A stretch of 64,000 nucleotides of DNA from Bacillus sp. sid0103 (GCF_019219025.1 NZ_JAHUWN010000016.1:1-64000), one strand, 5' to 3'; numbered from the stretch's first letter, positions 28,152 to 38,118 are shown. Notes: generated by a model not told the origin, from the sequence alone. Translations and numbers: made by a program.

Positions 28152-28165
28152 AACAACACCCCCTT

Positions 28166-29236
28166 TTAATAACCATTTAATTCTTCAAGTAAAACTGCTT
28201 CCGTTAATTCCTTTACAATTGGTTGACCCAATTGTTCTAGCAGGACAAATCGAATTGCATGCCTAACTGACTTTTTATCCTGCTTCATTTTGTTGATTAA
28301 TTTCTCATATGATAGATTCCCTGGAACTTTCGATTCATAACCTAGTCTCTCAACCCAGTCTATAAATTCTTCAATATCGAAAGTAAGTCCAAGTAATTGT
28401 TTACTTAGCTTTAGGGCAAAAATCATTCCAATCATAACGGCTTCCCCGTGGGTAAAGTTGCCATAACCCATTTCTGATTCAATGGCATGTCCTAGCGTGT
28501 GTCCTAAATTCAAGTAGGCTCTGATCCCATTTTCTCTTTCATCTTGACCAACGATTTTACCTTTTACTTTTATACCTTTTATTAAGGATTCAGATAATAT
28601 CTCCTTTGGTATGGTTTGCAGGTCTTGGACATTATCTTTTAGCCAATGATAGAAATCGACATCATCAATAAGTGCATGTTTAATAACCTCAGCAAAACCA
28701 GAACGAATTTCATGAACTGGCAGTGTTGTAAGGAATGCTAAATCATAAAAAACCGCATCTGGCTGATGGAAGGCCCCAATCATGTTTTTCCCCAGTGGAT
28801 GATTAATGGCTACCTTGCCGCCAACGGCACTGTCATGAGCCAAAATTGTGGTTGGGATTTGTATAAACGGAATGCCCCTCATAAAGGATGCGGCAACAAA
28901 TCCTGCCAAATCTCCAACTGCCCCGCCTCCAAAAGAGAGAATAACAGATTTACGGTCCAGTTGGTTTTCAAGAGCTGTTGACAGCGCATCATAATAAACA
29001 TCAAACGTTTTTGCTTTCTCACCACTAGGAGCTGTATAAACTATCGGGTTAAATGAATTCAACTCCAACAATAATTTTTCCAGATGCAAATTCGCTACAG
29101 TTTCATCAGTAATAATTAATATTCTGGTTAGACCTGCAAAATGACTGGCCAAAAAAGGGCCAATTTCCTTACTAACTCCTTCGCCCACAAAAACATTATA
29201 GTTTTTCGACTCTGTATGAATTTGAATGGTTTCCAT
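28166..29236 (-). CDS. aroB: 3-dehydroquinate synthase
   Basis: NAD- and metal-dependent cyclisation of DAHP to 3-dehydroquinate. The 356-residue protein shows the GGGAVGDLAGFVAASFMRGI glycine loop, PTTILAHDSAVGGKVAIN, and zinc ligands in the GFAEVIKHALI, LNLGHTLGHAIE and NFTHGEAVMIGM motifs. The ATG overlaps the aroC stop by one base (TAATG), indicating coupled translation. Confidence 0.97.
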   Translation of the reverse strand: METIQIHTESKNYNVFVGEGVSKEIGPFLASHFAGLTRILIITDETVANLHLEKLLLELNSFNPIVYTAPSGEKAKTFDVYYDALSTALENQLDRKSVILSFGGGAVGDLAGFVAASFMRGIPFIQIPTTILAHDSAVGGKVAINHPLGKNMIGAFHQPDAVFYDLAFLTTLPVHEIRSGFAEVIKHALIDDVDFYHWLKDNVQDLQTIPKEILSESLIKGIKVKGKIVGQDERENGIRAYLNLGHTLGHAIESEMGYGNFTHGEAVMIGMIFALKLSKQLLGLTFDIEEFIDWVERLGYESKVPGNLSYEKLINKMKQDKKSVRHAIRFVLLEQLGQPIVKELTEAVLLEELNGY

Positions 29237-30414
29237 TAAAATTCCCTCGCAAATTCCCGCTGCCTTTTAATTTCCTCTGCAAAAGTCTCAAACCGGTCAC
29301 TGTAAAATTGTTCAACTAATGCATTTGCAAGTTCCCATGCAATAACACTTTCTGCAACTACTGCTGCAGCAGGCACAGCACAACTGTCTGAACGTTCTAC
29401 ACTTGCAGCAAAAGGCTCTTTTGTGTCAATATCAACACTCATTAATGGTTTATATAATGTTGGGATTGGTTTCATCACACCTCTAACCACAACAGGCATG
29501 CCAGTTGTCATTCCGCCTTCAAATCCTCCAAGACGATTTGTTTTACGGTAGTAACCTTTTTCTTGGTCCCATGCTATTTCATCATGAACTTCACTTCCAG
29601 GCTTCCGAGCAGCTTCAAATCCAATGCCAATTTCTACGCCTTTAAAGGCATTAATACTCATAATCGCAGCTGCTAACTTTCCATCCAATTTACGATCATA
29701 GTGAACGTAGCTTCCCACGCCTGCTGGCATACCCGTAGCAATCACTTCCACGACGCCGCCAATCGAATCCCCATTTTTCTTAGCTTCATCTATGGCAGCC
29801 ATCATATCGCTCTCTACATTAGAGTCAGCACATCGTACAGGGGAATTTTCTGTCTTCTCTTTTAATTCCGCAAAAGAGATTGAACTATCGAAATTAGCTT
29901 TTATTCCACCTATTTCAACCACATGTGAAACTAATTCAACACCTACTAATGATAATAGCTTTTTGGCAATAGAACCTGCTGCCACTCTCACGGTTGTTTC
30001 ACGTGCAGAAGAACGTTCAAGAACGTTTCTCATATCCCGGTGCCCATATTTTATTGCTCCATTTAGATCTGCATGTCCTGGACGGGCACGAGTAACTTTC
30101 CGTTTAATTTCATCTTCTTGTCCTTCTTCTAATGGTTCTGCCCCCATAATCTTCGTCCAATGCTTCCAGTCATTGTTTTGAACGACTAAGGCAATGGGAG
30201 AGCCAAGAGTATATCCGTGACGGACTCCAGAAACAATTTGAGCTGTATCTTTTTCAATTTGCATTCTTCTTCCACGGCCATAACCCTTTTGGCGTCGCGA
30301 TAATTCTTCATTTATATCTTCCAATAATAATGGCATTCCTGCAGGGAGGCCTTCTATAATTGTTGTTAATTGCGGCCCATGGGATTCTCCTGCTGTAAGA
30401 TATCTCATTCCCAT
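29236..30414 (-). CDS. aroC: chorismate synthase
   Basis: FMN-dependent final step of the shikimate pathway. The 392-residue protein has the usual signatures [15 protein letters not shown], the [13 protein letters not shown] stretch, [30 protein letters not shown], and the late [18 protein letters not shown] 30414 is favoured because GGGGG is eight bases upstream. A second ATG two codons on is too far, and the longer open frame has no ribosome site. It is the first gene of the aromatic operon. No cheR lies between it and ndk, unlike B. subtilis. Confidence 0.96.
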   Translation of the reverse strand: MGMRYLTAGESHGPQLTTIIEGLPAGMPLLLEDINEELSRRQKGYGRGRRMQIEKDTAQIVSGVRHGYTLGSPIALVVQNNDWKHWTKIMGAEPLEEGQEDEIKRKVTRARPGHADLNGAIKYGHRDMRNVLERSSARETTVRVAAGSIAKKLLSLVGVELVSHVVEIGGIKANFDSSISFAELKEKTENSPVRCADSNVESDMMAAIDEAKKNGDSIGGVVEVIATGMPAGVGSYVHYDRKLDGKLAAAIMSINAFKGVEIGIGFEAARKPGSEVHDEIAWDQEKGYYRKTNRLGGFEGGMTTGMPVVVRGVMKPIPTLYKPLMSVDIDTKEPFAASVERSDSCAVPAAAVVAESVIAWELANALVEQFYSDRFETFAEEIKRQREFAREF

Positions 30415-30525
30415 TTCACTTTCCCCCTTCAACTCATTAAAGAATTTTGTATCAATATACCATATACAGCGCAATAAACATAGTATAAGAAATCAGAAAA
30501 AAGAGAATAAAATTCAGAAAAAAAA

Positions 30526-30554
30526 GGCATTCGTATATTGACTATACAAATGCC
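30526..30554 (-). terminator. ndk terminator
   Basis: GGCATT-GTATA pairs with TATAC-AATGCC (one mismatch) around a short loop and is followed by TTTTTTTTC on the minus strand. Confidence 0.75.
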
Positions 30555-30569
30555 CCTCTTCTAATTCGA

Positions 30570-31016
30570 TTAGTAAATCCATTCGTTTACTAGTTTATTG
30601 TATTCTACTACTCCAGAATCTTTAAAAAATAAGCCAATTTCACGCTCTGCACTTGCAGGTGAATCAGATCCATGGATTACATTTTTTCCTACTGTTAAAC
30701 CAAAATCACCGCGAATCGTTCCAGGTGCTGCATCCTTCGGATTAGTAGAACCCATCATTTGACGAGCGGTAGCGATTACATTCTCGCCCTGCCATACCAT
30801 TGCAAAAACCGGTCCGGAAGTAATAAAGTCTACTAATTCTCCGAAGAATGGGCGCTCTTTATGTTCACCATAGTGTTCTTCAGCTAGTTCATTTGGAATA
30901 CTCATTAATTTAGCTCCAACCAATTGAAAGCCCTTTCTTTCAAAACGTGATACGATTTCTCCAATTAGGTTACGTTGAACACCATCTGGTTTTACCATTA
31001 AAAATGTTTTTTCCAT
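30570..31016 (-). CDS. ndk: nucleoside diphosphate kinase
   Basis: Equilibrates nucleoside triphosphate pools through a phosphohistidine. The 148-residue length is normal. Features are [18 protein letters not shown] at the start, the [16 protein letters not shown] loop, PGTIRGDFG, and the catalytic histidine at about 115 in [19 protein letters not shown] 31016 has GGAG upstream, and the longer open frame lacks a ribosome site. It stands alone between hepT and aroC. Confidence 0.97.
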   Translation of the reverse strand: MEKTFLMVKPDGVQRNLIGEIVSRFERKGFQLVGAKLMSIPNELAEEHYGEHKERPFFGELVDFITSGPVFAMVWQGENVIATARQMMGSTNPKDAAPGTIRGDFGLTVGKNVIHGSDSPASAEREIGLFFKDSGVVEYNKLVNEWIY

Positions 31017-31115
31017 GAATTCCACTCCTAAAAAAATTATTATGTATAATGATTGTTTTTTAGATAACAATCCATGAAAAATATTATCATTTTTTCGAAA
31101 ATTTAACAAGTTAGT

Positions 31116-32078
31116 TTAAAATTTTCGTTTCCCTATAAACTTTGCGATATCATGAAGAGTTTTTTTCGCTTTATTTGCAGGTAACCCCTCTAGTTCTGCC
31201 AAGGCTTTTTTGAGGTACATATCACTAAGGGCAATTGATTTTTCAATTGCATCTGAGTTTTTTATTATGGAGATAATCTTTGTAATGTCTGAAGGATCCA
31301 TTGATTCATGAACCTTTTCAATCTCTATACGTAATTCATCCATTTCCATCGCATAAAGGGCAGGAGCAGTAATATTTCCCTGCAAAAGGTCTCCCCCAGC
31401 AGGCTTTCCTAGTTCCTGCTCAGTAGAGGTAAAATCCAAAATATCATCAATAATTTGATAAGACATGCCAACGTAATACCCAAAACGGAAGAGTTTTTTA
31501 TGGACGGATTCCTCTACATTAGCAGCGATGGCTCCTAATTGACAGCAGACGGCAATTAATAAAGCCGTTTTTCTCTTAATTCGACGAAGGTAATCGCGAA
31601 GATTTTGATTAAAACGATATTTATCTTTTATTTGTTGAATTTCGCCTAGTGAAACTTCAACGATTGTATTGGCTAAGATTTTATGAGCAGTTGGATTTTC
31701 AATGTTAGTCATCAATTCTATTGCTAGAGCAAAAACAAAGTCACCTGTATACATGGCTATTTTGTTATCCCATTTAGACTTCACCGTTGGTTGTCCTCGA
31801 CGCAGATCTGCATCGTCAATCACATCATCATGGACAAGTGATGCCATATGAATTAATTCTAGTGCAACAGCAACATTCTTCATCACATGTATATCATAAT
31901 TACCAAATTTACCAGCAAGCAAAACAAAAACAGGACGAATTCTTTTTCCTCCGGCTTGTAATGTATGCATAGAAGCTTGTTTAAGTAGAAGAGATTCTGC
32001 CTCAATGGTCTCTTCCAACTTTTTTTCAATCAAATTAATATCCGAATTCAAAAATGAATACATCATTTTTAATTTCAT
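31116..32078 (-). CDS. hepT: heptaprenyl diphosphate synthase component II
   Basis: Catalytic large subunit that builds the C35 side chain of menaquinone-7. The 320-residue trans-prenyltransferase has the first aspartate-rich motif HDDVIDDADLRRG, the GGKRIRPVF substrate site, GEIQQI, and the second motif YQIIDDILDF. It acts as a heterodimer with HepS, encoded two genes upstream, with menG between them as in B. subtilis. The start is ATG 32078 after GGTG. Confidence 0.97.
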   Translation of the reverse strand: MKLKMMYSFLNSDINLIEKKLEETIEAESLLLKQASMHTLQAGGKRIRPVFVLLAGKFGNYDIHVMKNVAVALELIHMASLVHDDVIDDADLRRGQPTVKSKWDNKIAMYTGDFVFALAIELMTNIENPTAHKILANTIVEVSLGEIQQIKDKYRFNQNLRDYLRRIKRKTALLIAVCCQLGAIAANVEESVHKKLFRFGYYVGMSYQIIDDILDFTSTEQELGKPAGGDLLQGNITAPALYAMEMDELRIEIEKVHESMDPSDITKIISIIKNSDAIEKSIALSDMYLKKALAELEGLPANKAKKTLHDIAKFIGKRKF

Positions 32079-32121
32079 TTGTATTCACCCAGCTTTTCAT
32101 CCTGTCTTCAAGTTCAATAAA

Positions 32122-32826
32122 TTAATTTTTTTTACCAATATGAACAGCTGCTGCGCCGCCGCTATAAGGTTTATATTTCACATCTTTGAAGCCGGCCAGT
32201 TCAAACATTTTAGCAAGCTCCCTCATCCCTGGAAAATCACGTGCGGACTCATGCAGCCAAGCATATTCCCGATAACTTTTTGCAAGCAATTTACCAAACA
32301 TCGGCATGATAAAACGGAAATAAAAATAATAAAGCTGTTTATATCCGATTAATGTAGGTTGTGATGTCTCCAAACAGACAGCAATTCCGCCAGGTTTTAC
32401 CACACGGTGCATTTCTTTTAATACGGTCAGGTAATCAGGGACATTTCTTAAACCAAAGCCAATGGTTACATAGTCAAAACTATTATCTGGAAAAGGGAGT
32501 TCCATTGCATTCCCATGTACTAATTTTACCTGATTTAACCCCAGGTCCTTAACCTTTTCAATCCCCACATTGAGCATGTTTTGGCTAAAATCCAGACCAA
32601 TAACGCCACCGTTTGGACCCACAGCCTCCGCTAATGCAATTGTCCAATCCGCAGTACCGCAGCAAACATCAAGAGCTCGTGAACCCGGCTGTACATTCAT
32701 TCTTTTCATTGTGTCTTTCCGCCACTTGATGTGTTGTTGAAAACTGATAACAGAATTCATTTTATCGTAGTTATCGGAAATCTTTTCAAACACATTGTGA
32801 ACCCGCTGTTCTTTCGATTCCTGCAT
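32122..32826 (-). CDS. menG: demethylmenaquinone methyltransferase
   Basis: Methylates demethylmenaquinone with S-adenosylmethionine, the last menaquinone step. The 234-residue UbiE/MenG protein has [18 protein letters not shown], the SAM-binding motif [25 protein letters not shown], and the signature [18 protein letters not shown] 32826 is taken as the start because [13 protein letters not shown] matches the family. The GGG-type ribosome site lies in the last codons of hepS. A TTG start 12 codons earlier is possible. Confidence 0.95.
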   Translation of the reverse strand: MQESKEQRVHNVFEKISDNYDKMNSVISFQQHIKWRKDTMKRMNVQPGSRALDVCCGTADWTIALAEAVGPNGGVIGLDFSQNMLNVGIEKVKDLGLNQVKLVHGNAMELPFPDNSFDYVTIGFGLRNVPDYLTVLKEMHRVVKPGGIAVCLETSQPTLIGYKQLYYFYFRFIMPMFGKLLAKSYREYAWLHESARDFPGMRELAKMFELAGFKDVKYKPYSGGAAAVHIGKKN

Positions 32827-32833
32827 GTTTATA

Positions 32834-33655
32834 TTACCCTTCTTCCACAAAAGTTTTTGCATTTGGCTGGTACTGGTTTAAGAGCGACATTATTCTCTTC
32901 TCTAGGAGTTCATTTAAATACGGAAGTTGTGCTAATCCTTTTTCAATCACTTTTTTTGTTTTTTCAAGATACAGGTCACAATATTGAAACAAGTGACTTT
33001 TTTGCTCACTTGATAATTCATTCAATTTAAAGTTATTGATTGGATAAACAATTGATTTCAACGCTTCGAACAAAACTGAGCTTTCCGTTTTAATAAATTG
33101 AGTCTTTTCATTTAATAACCGTTTAAACAGAAGCAAATTCTCAAGAAAATCATTCCAAAGATCTACTTTAAAATATTCTGAAAGATTTCCTAGTAAGGAA
33201 CTTTCTATCCGCTTTATGCTGGTCATTAATTCATCTATTGACACTAATTCGTTTTGATAAACAGAAATTTTATTTTCATTAACTTCTTTAATTCCTTTTG
33301 AAAGTGCCTTGATCATCAATATATCTTCTGATTCTGCCAAAAGCTTATAGTATAGGCCGCTAAAGTAATCACCAGCAAGAACAGTTAATTGACGATTTTT
33401 TTCGTCAACAGATGCATCTGATATATGTTCATGGGTATCAAGGGCGATTTGGATTAACATTGTGGATAAGGCATAATTCTGCATATCGCTGTATGACAAT
33501 TCGAGTCGTTCCATAATGGAGATTAAGATAAGAAGTTTATCTTCATCAATAATTGGAATTTCAATATATTTAAGCAAGTATGTGTCACAAACTCTTTTTT
33601 CAACTTGCTCTCTAATATTTGTAAATTTTTGTCGAATGTCCAGCAAAAAAATCAC
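32834..33655 (-). CDS. hepS: heptaprenyl diphosphate synthase component I
   Basis: Small non-catalytic partner of HepT that sets product length. The 273-residue helical protein matches HepS in the conserved [21 protein letters not shown] segment and the C-terminal VEEG. No aspartate-rich catalytic motif is present, as expected. The start is uncertain: GTG 33655 has AGGGG upstream, while TTG 33646 (AAGGGTG upstream) would give MLDIRQKF and suits the family better. It is the first gene of hepS-menG-hepT behind an extended -10 promoter. Confidence 0.92.
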   Translation of the reverse strand: MIFLLDIRQKFTNIREQVEKRVCDTYLLKYIEIPIIDEDKLLILISIMERLELSYSDMQNYALSTMLIQIALDTHEHISDASVDEKNRQLTVLAGDYFSGLYYKLLAESEDILMIKALSKGIKEVNENKISVYQNELVSIDELMTSIKRIESSLLGNLSEYFKVDLWNDFLENLLLFKRLLNEKTQFIKTESSVLFEALKSIVYPINNFKLNELSSEQKSHLFQYCDLYLEKTKKVIEKGLAQLPYLNELLEKRIMSLLNQYQPNAKTFVEEG

Positions 33656-33769
33656 CCTTGCTTCCCCTAAGTAATGTCTTTATGTATTCTTATTTCCTAT
33701 TTGAATAGTAAAATTCATGCCATTTAATAAAGAAAATCCTAATCATTTTCTAAAAACAAGGCAGACACC

Positions 33770-33790
33770 ATTATACCATAAAAGGTTTTC
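33770..33790 (-). promoter_or_regulatory. extended -10 promoter of hepS-menG-hepT
   Basis: On the minus strand TATGG TATAAT (TATAAT at 33775-33770 with TGG before it) lies about 115 bases before hepS. The -35 box is poor, as is common for extended -10 promoters. Confidence 0.5.
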
Positions 33791-33859
33791 TTTAGGCAGA
33801 AATTCACAAAATAATCATTTTAGCTGCTATGAAATAAGATGAAAACAGTGTGATTGGAA

Positions 33860-34096
33860 TTATTTTTTTATTTCACTTTCAATTTCACCGAGGTGTGTTA
33901 ATATTTTCGCATTTCCCCTGATTTTAATTGCTGATGTATGCTCAGTAAATTGAGCAATTAGGACTTCTCCTTTATCCAGTTTCTCTGAATGATGAAACTT
34001 AGTATCAGATCCCCTGGTTAAGCCGATCACATTTACACCATCATCGATTGCCTTAATCACTACATACTCACTATTTTGATTATATCGTTTCTCCAT
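33860..34096 (-). CDS. mtrB: trp RNA-binding attenuation protein (TRAP)
   Basis: TRAP forms an 11-subunit ring that binds tryptophan and then (G/U)AG repeats in leader RNAs to stop trp gene expression. The 78-residue protein is almost identical to B. subtilis MtrB through the core [11 protein letters not shown] and [13 protein letters not shown]. The RNA-contact residues Lys39, Lys58 and Arg60 (K37, K56, R58 in B. subtilis) are kept. It therefore looks functional. It follows folE by 32 bases as in B. subtilis, yet no trp genes stand next to aroH in this window. Confidence 0.97.
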   Translation of the reverse strand: MEKRYNQNSEYVVIKAIDDGVNVIGLTRGSDTKFHHSEKLDKGEVLIAQFTEHTSAIKIRGNAKILTHLGEIESEIKK

Positions 34097-34128
34097 TTAA
34101 TCACCTCAAATACTGTTTGAAAATTGGA

Positions 34129-34695
34129 CTAATACTTAATTAAAGAAAGCACTTCCGACCGTGCAATAGCATCATCCGAGAGAATACCGCGGACTGCAGT
34201 GGTTACAGTTTTTGAACCGGGCTTTTTAACACCGCGCATGGTCATACACATATGCTCTGCTTCAACCACTACCATGACCCCGTGTGGATCTAGTTTTTCC
34301 ATCATGCTGTCTGCAATCGTGGAAGTGATCCGTTCTTGGAGTTGAGGCCGCTTTGCGACGGCTTCCACTGCCCTTGCTAATTTACTTAATCCAGTCACAC
34401 GTCCATTTTTAGGAATGTATGCTACGTGTGCTTTTCCAAAGAAAGGTACAAGATGATGCTCACACATGGAATAAAATGGGATATCTTTAACCAATACCAA
34501 CTCTTCATGATCTTCACTAAAGATTGTTTCAAAATGCTTCTTTGGGTCCTCGTTTAAGCCGCTAAAAACTTCTTCATACATTTTTGCCACTCGTTTTGGT
34601 GTATCATGAAGACCTTCACGATTTGGGTCTTCACCGATTGCTTCTAATATTAAACGTACCGCTTCTTCAATTTGGGCACGATTCACTTGTGACAT
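34129..34695 (-). CDS. folE: GTP cyclohydrolase I
   Basis: First enzyme of tetrahydrofolate synthesis, converting GTP to dihydroneopterin triphosphate. The 188-residue protein shows [19 protein letters not shown], the zinc site [40 protein letters not shown] and the late zinc cysteine in [14 protein letters not shown]. It is called mtrA in B. subtilis and lies upstream of mtrB. The start is ATG 34695 after AGGAGG. Confidence 0.97.
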   Translation of the reverse strand: MSQVNRAQIEEAVRLILEAIGEDPNREGLHDTPKRVAKMYEEVFSGLNEDPKKHFETIFSEDHEELVLVKDIPFYSMCEHHLVPFFGKAHVAYIPKNGRVTGLSKLARAVEAVAKRPQLQERITSTIADSMMEKLDPHGVMVVVEAEHMCMTMRGVKKPGSKTVTTAVRGILSDDAIARSEVLSLIKY

Positions 34696-34737
34696 ATAAA
34701 AATTCCTCCTAATGATCAGTCAAGTATATATGACAAA

Positions 34738-34766
34738 TACATATTAGCACATTCATTAAAGCTCAA
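34738..34766 (-). promoter_or_regulatory. probable SigA promoter of folE-mtrB
   Basis: On the minus strand TTGAGC (34766-34761), a 17-base spacer and TATGTA (34743-34738) lie about 40 bases before folE. Confidence 0.45.
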
Positions 34767-34779
34767 GCAAAAATATAGA

Positions 34780-34811
34780 AAAAAGGCCATGGACTTTACC
34801 ATGACCTTTTT
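34780..34811 (-). terminator. hbs terminator
   Basis: AAAAAGG-CATGG pairs with CCATG-CCTTTTT around a six-base loop. T-rich flanks lie on both sides, downstream of hbs. Confidence 0.75.
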
Positions 34812-34846
34812 GCTTAAGCATTCGCCTATGCAATAAATTTATGTAA

Positions 34847-35119
34847 TTATTTTACTGCGTCTTTAAGCGCTTTACCTGGTTTGAATGCTGGAACTTTGCT
34901 AGCAGCGATATCGATTTCCTCACCTGTTTGAGGGTTACGACCTTTACGTGCTGCACGCTCACGTACTTCAAAGTTTCCAAAACCGATTAATTGTACTTTA
35001 TCACCATTTTTTAAAGCATCTAAAATCGCATCAAAAACAGCATCAACTGCTTTAGTTGCGTCCTTTTTAGAAAGTTCGCTAGCTTCAGCAACTGCATTAA
35101 TAAGTTCTGTCTTGTTCAT
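34847..35119 (-). CDS. hbs: HU-type DNA-binding protein
   Basis: Histone-like nucleoid protein, essential in B. subtilis. The 90-residue protein starts [21 protein letters not shown] and carries the IHF/HU signature [23 protein letters not shown], whose arm binds DNA. ATG 35119 is preferred over one three codons earlier because GGAGG lies nine bases upstream of it. It is a single-gene unit ending in a terminator, between folE and spoIVA as in B. subtilis. Confidence 0.97.
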   Translation of the reverse strand: MNKTELINAVAEASELSKKDATKAVDAVFDAILDALKNGDKVQLIGFGNFEVRERAARKGRNPQTGEEIDIAASKVPAFKPGKALKDAVK

Positions 35120-35484
35120 GCCTTTCACCTCCTCCCAAAGAAATTATCAAGATTCGTAAATAAGATTACTTATCTACATTTCTAAACAATTTTTCTAATT
35201 TCTATACGTCATAGCTCAGTTTTATTACAAAATAATCTAAAATGATTAAATTAGTAATTCAAATCTATTTTTTTAGGAAAAACCCTGATGTGATAAGGGT
35301 TCACACACTATAACGTAATTCAGTTAAAAGATTATCATAATCAATACAGCATATCAAGAAGAATTCATGAAATTATGGTAATCTTTTCTTTAATTCAACA
35401 AAATCCTACTTATTTCGACCTATTTTGGTAGATATTATAAAATACTGGGAGTTTTCCTCCATATCAAGCTCCCTTTTTCACAAG

Positions 35485-35618
35485 GGCTGTGTTAATTTTG
35501 CATATTGATTTGCGCTCCATGCGCATTAGCGCCTGCAGGTCTCTCCAGTCCTGTACTCCCGCAGGAATCTCGCACCTTCCGCTACAATCAATATAGATAC
35601 AATATCAAAAACACAGCC
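35485..35618. repeat. dispersed intergenic repeat, copy A
   Basis: The 537-base gap between hbs and spoIVA holds no gene. Besides the presumed hbs promoter region and the spoIVA terminator, it contains a 134-base element. Its outer ends are inverted (GGCTGTGTTAA at 35485 and AACACAGCC at 35610). Inside are ATTGATTTGCGCTCC and CTACAATCAATAT, and a GC-richer centre carries small palindromes. The same plan occurs at 52916 and 63894. It looks like the short non-coding repeats scattered through Bacillus genomes. It is more diverged than copy B. Confidence 0.65.
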
Positions 35619-35632
35619 TTCAACAAAAAAAA

Positions 35633-35651
35633 GGACTCCGATTGGGAGTCC
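35633..35651 (-). terminator. spoIVA terminator
   Basis: A perfect seven-base hairpin, GGACTCC/GGAGTCC, is followed by TTTTTTTT on the minus strand just after the spoIVA stop. Confidence 0.88.
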
Positions 35652-35656
35652 AGAGC

Positions 35657-37135
35657 CTAAAGGATGATGGCAATTAAGCCGCCTGATCCCTCGTTTATAA
35701 TTCTCTCTAATGTCTCTTTTAATTTATATCTCGCATTTTCCGGCATTAAGGAAAGCTTTGCTTGGATGCCTTCTCGAACGATGGAGCTTAGACTACGGCC
35801 AAAGATATCTGAATTCCAGATCGATAATGGATCATCCTCGAAATCCTGCATTAGATATCTTACAAGTTCTTCACTTTGCTTTTCAGTACCAATGATCGGT
35901 GCAAATTCTGATTCAACATCCACTTTAATCATATGAATGGATGGCGCTACAGCCCGCAGCCTGACACCAAATCTTGCACCTTGACGAATAATTTCCGGTT
36001 CTTCAAGACTCATATCGGAAAGAGTTGGCGATGCAATACCGTAACCCGTTTGTTTCACCATTTTTAACGCATCGGCAATGTGGTCATATTCTGCTTTAGC
36101 ATGAGCAAAATCCTGCATCAATTCGAGCAGATGATCTTTCCCGCGGATTTCGACTCCGACGATTTCTTTTAAAATATCATCATATAATTCATCCGGTGCA
36201 TATAAATCGATTTCAGCTACCCCTGAGCCCATTTCGATTCCTGCTAATCCTGCTCTTTCAATGAATTCAAACTCACTAAAGTGTTGAACCACTCTGTCCA
36301 CATCTCTTAATCTCTTGATATCTTTTACTGTATCCTTGACAGCCTCTTGATAGCTTTCTCGCAGCCAATGGTTTTCTCTTAGGACCATTACCCAACTTGG
36401 CAGATTCACGTTAACTTCAAGGACGGGGAACTCGTAAAGTGCTTCACGAAGGACATTAAGGACATCGCTGTCACGCATACTTTCAACACTCATCGCAATT
36501 ACAGGGATATCATATTTGTCTGCTAAGCTTGATCTTAATGTTTCAGTGCTTGGATGGTATGGCTGTGCACTGTTAACGACCATGATAAACGGCTTGCCAA
36601 CTTCCTTCAGTTCGTTTATCACTCGTTCTTCAGCTTCAATATAGTTACTTCTTGGAATCTCACCAATCGTTCCATCGGTTGTTACAACGACTCCAATGGT
36701 AGAATGCTCTTGAATAACTTTCCTTGTGCCAATTTCAGCAGCTTCATGGAAAGGAATCGGTTCCTCATACCAAGGGGTCGTGATCATTCTTGGACCATTT
36801 TCATCCTCATAACCTTTCGCACCTGGAACCGTATAGCCGACACAATCAACAAGCCTGATATTAACATTTAATCCATCATCAACATGAACTGTGGCCGCTT
36901 GATTCGGCACAAATTTCGGTTCAGTTGTCATAATTGTTTTTCCAGCCGCGCTTTGAGGTAACTCATCAAGTGCACGTGACCTCTCAGCTTCACTGTTTAT
37001 ATTCGGTAACACAACAAGCTCCATAAATTTTTTAATAAATGTAGATTTTCCAGTTCGTACTGCTCCTACTACTCCTAAGTAAATATCACCGCCAGTTCTC
37101 TCGGCAATATCTTTAAAAATATCAACCTTTTCCAA
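35657..37135 (-). CDS. spoIVA: spore coat basement ATPase SpoIVA
   Basis: Mother-cell protein that polymerises around the forespore using ATP hydrolysis and anchors the spore coat. The 492-residue length is exact for the family. It has the Walker A motif GAVRTGKST at about 24-32, an IRLVDCVGYTVPGAKGY switch region, and the conserved C-terminal end GSGGLIAIIL. A plausible SigE promoter lies about 70 bases upstream and a strong terminator follows, so it is transcribed alone. Confidence 0.98.
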   Translation of the reverse strand: MEKVDIFKDIAERTGGDIYLGVVGAVRTGKSTFIKKFMELVVLPNINSEAERSRALDELPQSAAGKTIMTTEPKFVPNQAATVHVDDGLNVNIRLVDCVGYTVPGAKGYEDENGPRMITTPWYEEPIPFHEAAEIGTRKVIQEHSTIGVVVTTDGTIGEIPRSNYIEAEERVINELKEVGKPFIMVVNSAQPYHPSTETLRSSLADKYDIPVIAMSVESMRDSDVLNVLREALYEFPVLEVNVNLPSWVMVLRENHWLRESYQEAVKDTVKDIKRLRDVDRVVQHFSEFEFIERAGLAGIEMGSGVAEIDLYAPDELYDDILKEIVGVEIRGKDHLLELMQDFAHAKAEYDHIADALKMVKQTGYGIASPTLSDMSLEEPEIIRQGARFGVRLRAVAPSIHMIKVDVESEFAPIIGTEKQSEELVRYLMQDFEDDPLSIWNSDIFGRSLSSIVREGIQAKLSLMPENARYKLKETLERIINEGSGGLIAIIL

Positions 37136-37202
37136 GTGATCCCCTCCCGATCATAGAGTAAAGTGGGATTAAACATCCATTTAGGTATTTTTGGACAATA
37201 TA

Positions 37203-37233
37203 TGTTTATGACGTTGTCCTATAATGTTATGAC
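37203..37233 (-). promoter_or_regulatory. probable SigE promoter of spoIVA
   Basis: On the minus strand GTCATAAC (37233-37226), a 15-base spacer and CATAAACA (37210-37203) resemble the SigE pattern (ATA-containing -35, CATA-type -10), placed about 70 bases before a known SigE-regulated gene. Confidence 0.45.
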
Positions 37234-37361
37234 ACTTTTCTAAAAATTTTTTACCCCCTTATAAAAAATGTACTAGGTTCTCTTGTATCTATAGTGTCTG
37301 AACATTCGAGATTGTGGAGGGTTTCAATATATGTTTTTCTTTGGAATTATCAAAAAAAAAA

Positions 37362-37399
37362 AACCCTTCTCCTACAATATATTTCAGTGGAAAAGGGTT
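37362..37399 (-). terminator. yphF terminator
   Basis: AACCCTTTTCC pairs with GGAGAAGGGTT on the minus strand and is followed by TTTTTTTTTTT. Confidence 0.8.
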
Positions 37400-37407
37400 A
37401 TGACTAT

Positions 37408-38118
37408 TTATTCTTCTAAAAATACTGGTTCCTTCGTCTTAGAATCCCAGGTATATGGTAATGAATAGGCAGGTACAAACATGGAATCCTTCACTAAAAT
37501 TGGACGAATGTCCTCACCTGGTTTTCCATTAATGTCATTATTTTTCATTGCTTGGTATAAATCAGGGCGATAATCTACATATACCTCAGCATTGCCCGTA
37601 ATCACAAAAGATAAATTCTGATTTGAAAATGGACTAGTTACAAAAGGTGCTTTTTTATACCCTAATTGTTTATAGTCTAAAGTAAAAACATTTTTTGCTA
37701 GCTGTTCTTTATAGGGAGGATATCCTTTTGTTTTAATTCTTAATTTTATATCACGTATCGCTTCTGTTATTCTTAAATCAAATAATTTAACAGCAGGTTT
37801 AGTTTCAACATCAACAAGCACATACTGAAAAACCCCGCCATTTTCATAAGCATTCCCAGGTGGCTCTGCGATATATTTAGGTGAGATTTTTTTAAAATCA
37901 ATAGGATACTTTTGATAAATTGGAGTTTCTGCCTCTTTTGTTTTAATCGGAAGGATCCCGCCATTATCCGCTCTAAAGGCATCTACTGCCGTTTGAACAG
38001 CTATGATTTGATCTTTATAAGGAATTTGATTCTTTGCTAATTCCTCTTCGGGATACATACATCCTGTCAGCAAAAGAATCATTATTGCTAGAAAACCACC
38101 GAGTACATTCCATTTCAT
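37408..38118 (-). CDS. yphF: lipoprotein YphF
   Basis: The 236-residue protein begins with a lipoprotein signal (MKWNVLGGFLAIMILLLTGC), with the lipobox LLTGC and lipid-modified Cys20, so it is anchored to the outer face of the membrane. The rest is a soluble domain with ...QTAVDAFRADNGGILPIKTK..., which resembles the substrate-like helical start of pilin or secretin-like folds. I do not assign a function. It lies between yphE and spoIVA as in B. subtilis. Confidence 0.82.
   Translation of the reverse strand: MKWNVLGGFLAIMILLLTGCMYPEEELAKNQIPYKDQIIAVQTAVDAFRADNGGILPIKTKEAETPIYQKYPIDFKKISPKYIAEPPGNAYENGGVFQYVLVDVETKPAVKLFDLRITEAIRDIKLRIKTKGYPPYKEQLAKNVFTLDYKQLGYKKAPFVTSPFSNQNLSFVITGNAEVYVDYRPDLYQAMKNNDINGKPGEDIRPILVKDSMFVPAYSLPYTWDSKTKEPVFLEE

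Noticed and set aside
29792..30181. Rightward frame of 129 codons opposite aroC
   Set aside because: Antisense shadow of the fully recognised chorismate synthase gene; no ribosome site or homology.
37331..37468. Rightward 45-codon frame with GGAGG upstream (MFFFGIIKKKKPF...)
   Set aside because: It runs through the yphF terminator and into the antisense of yphF. Its K-rich start is simply the A-tract of that terminator. No conserved family is apparent.
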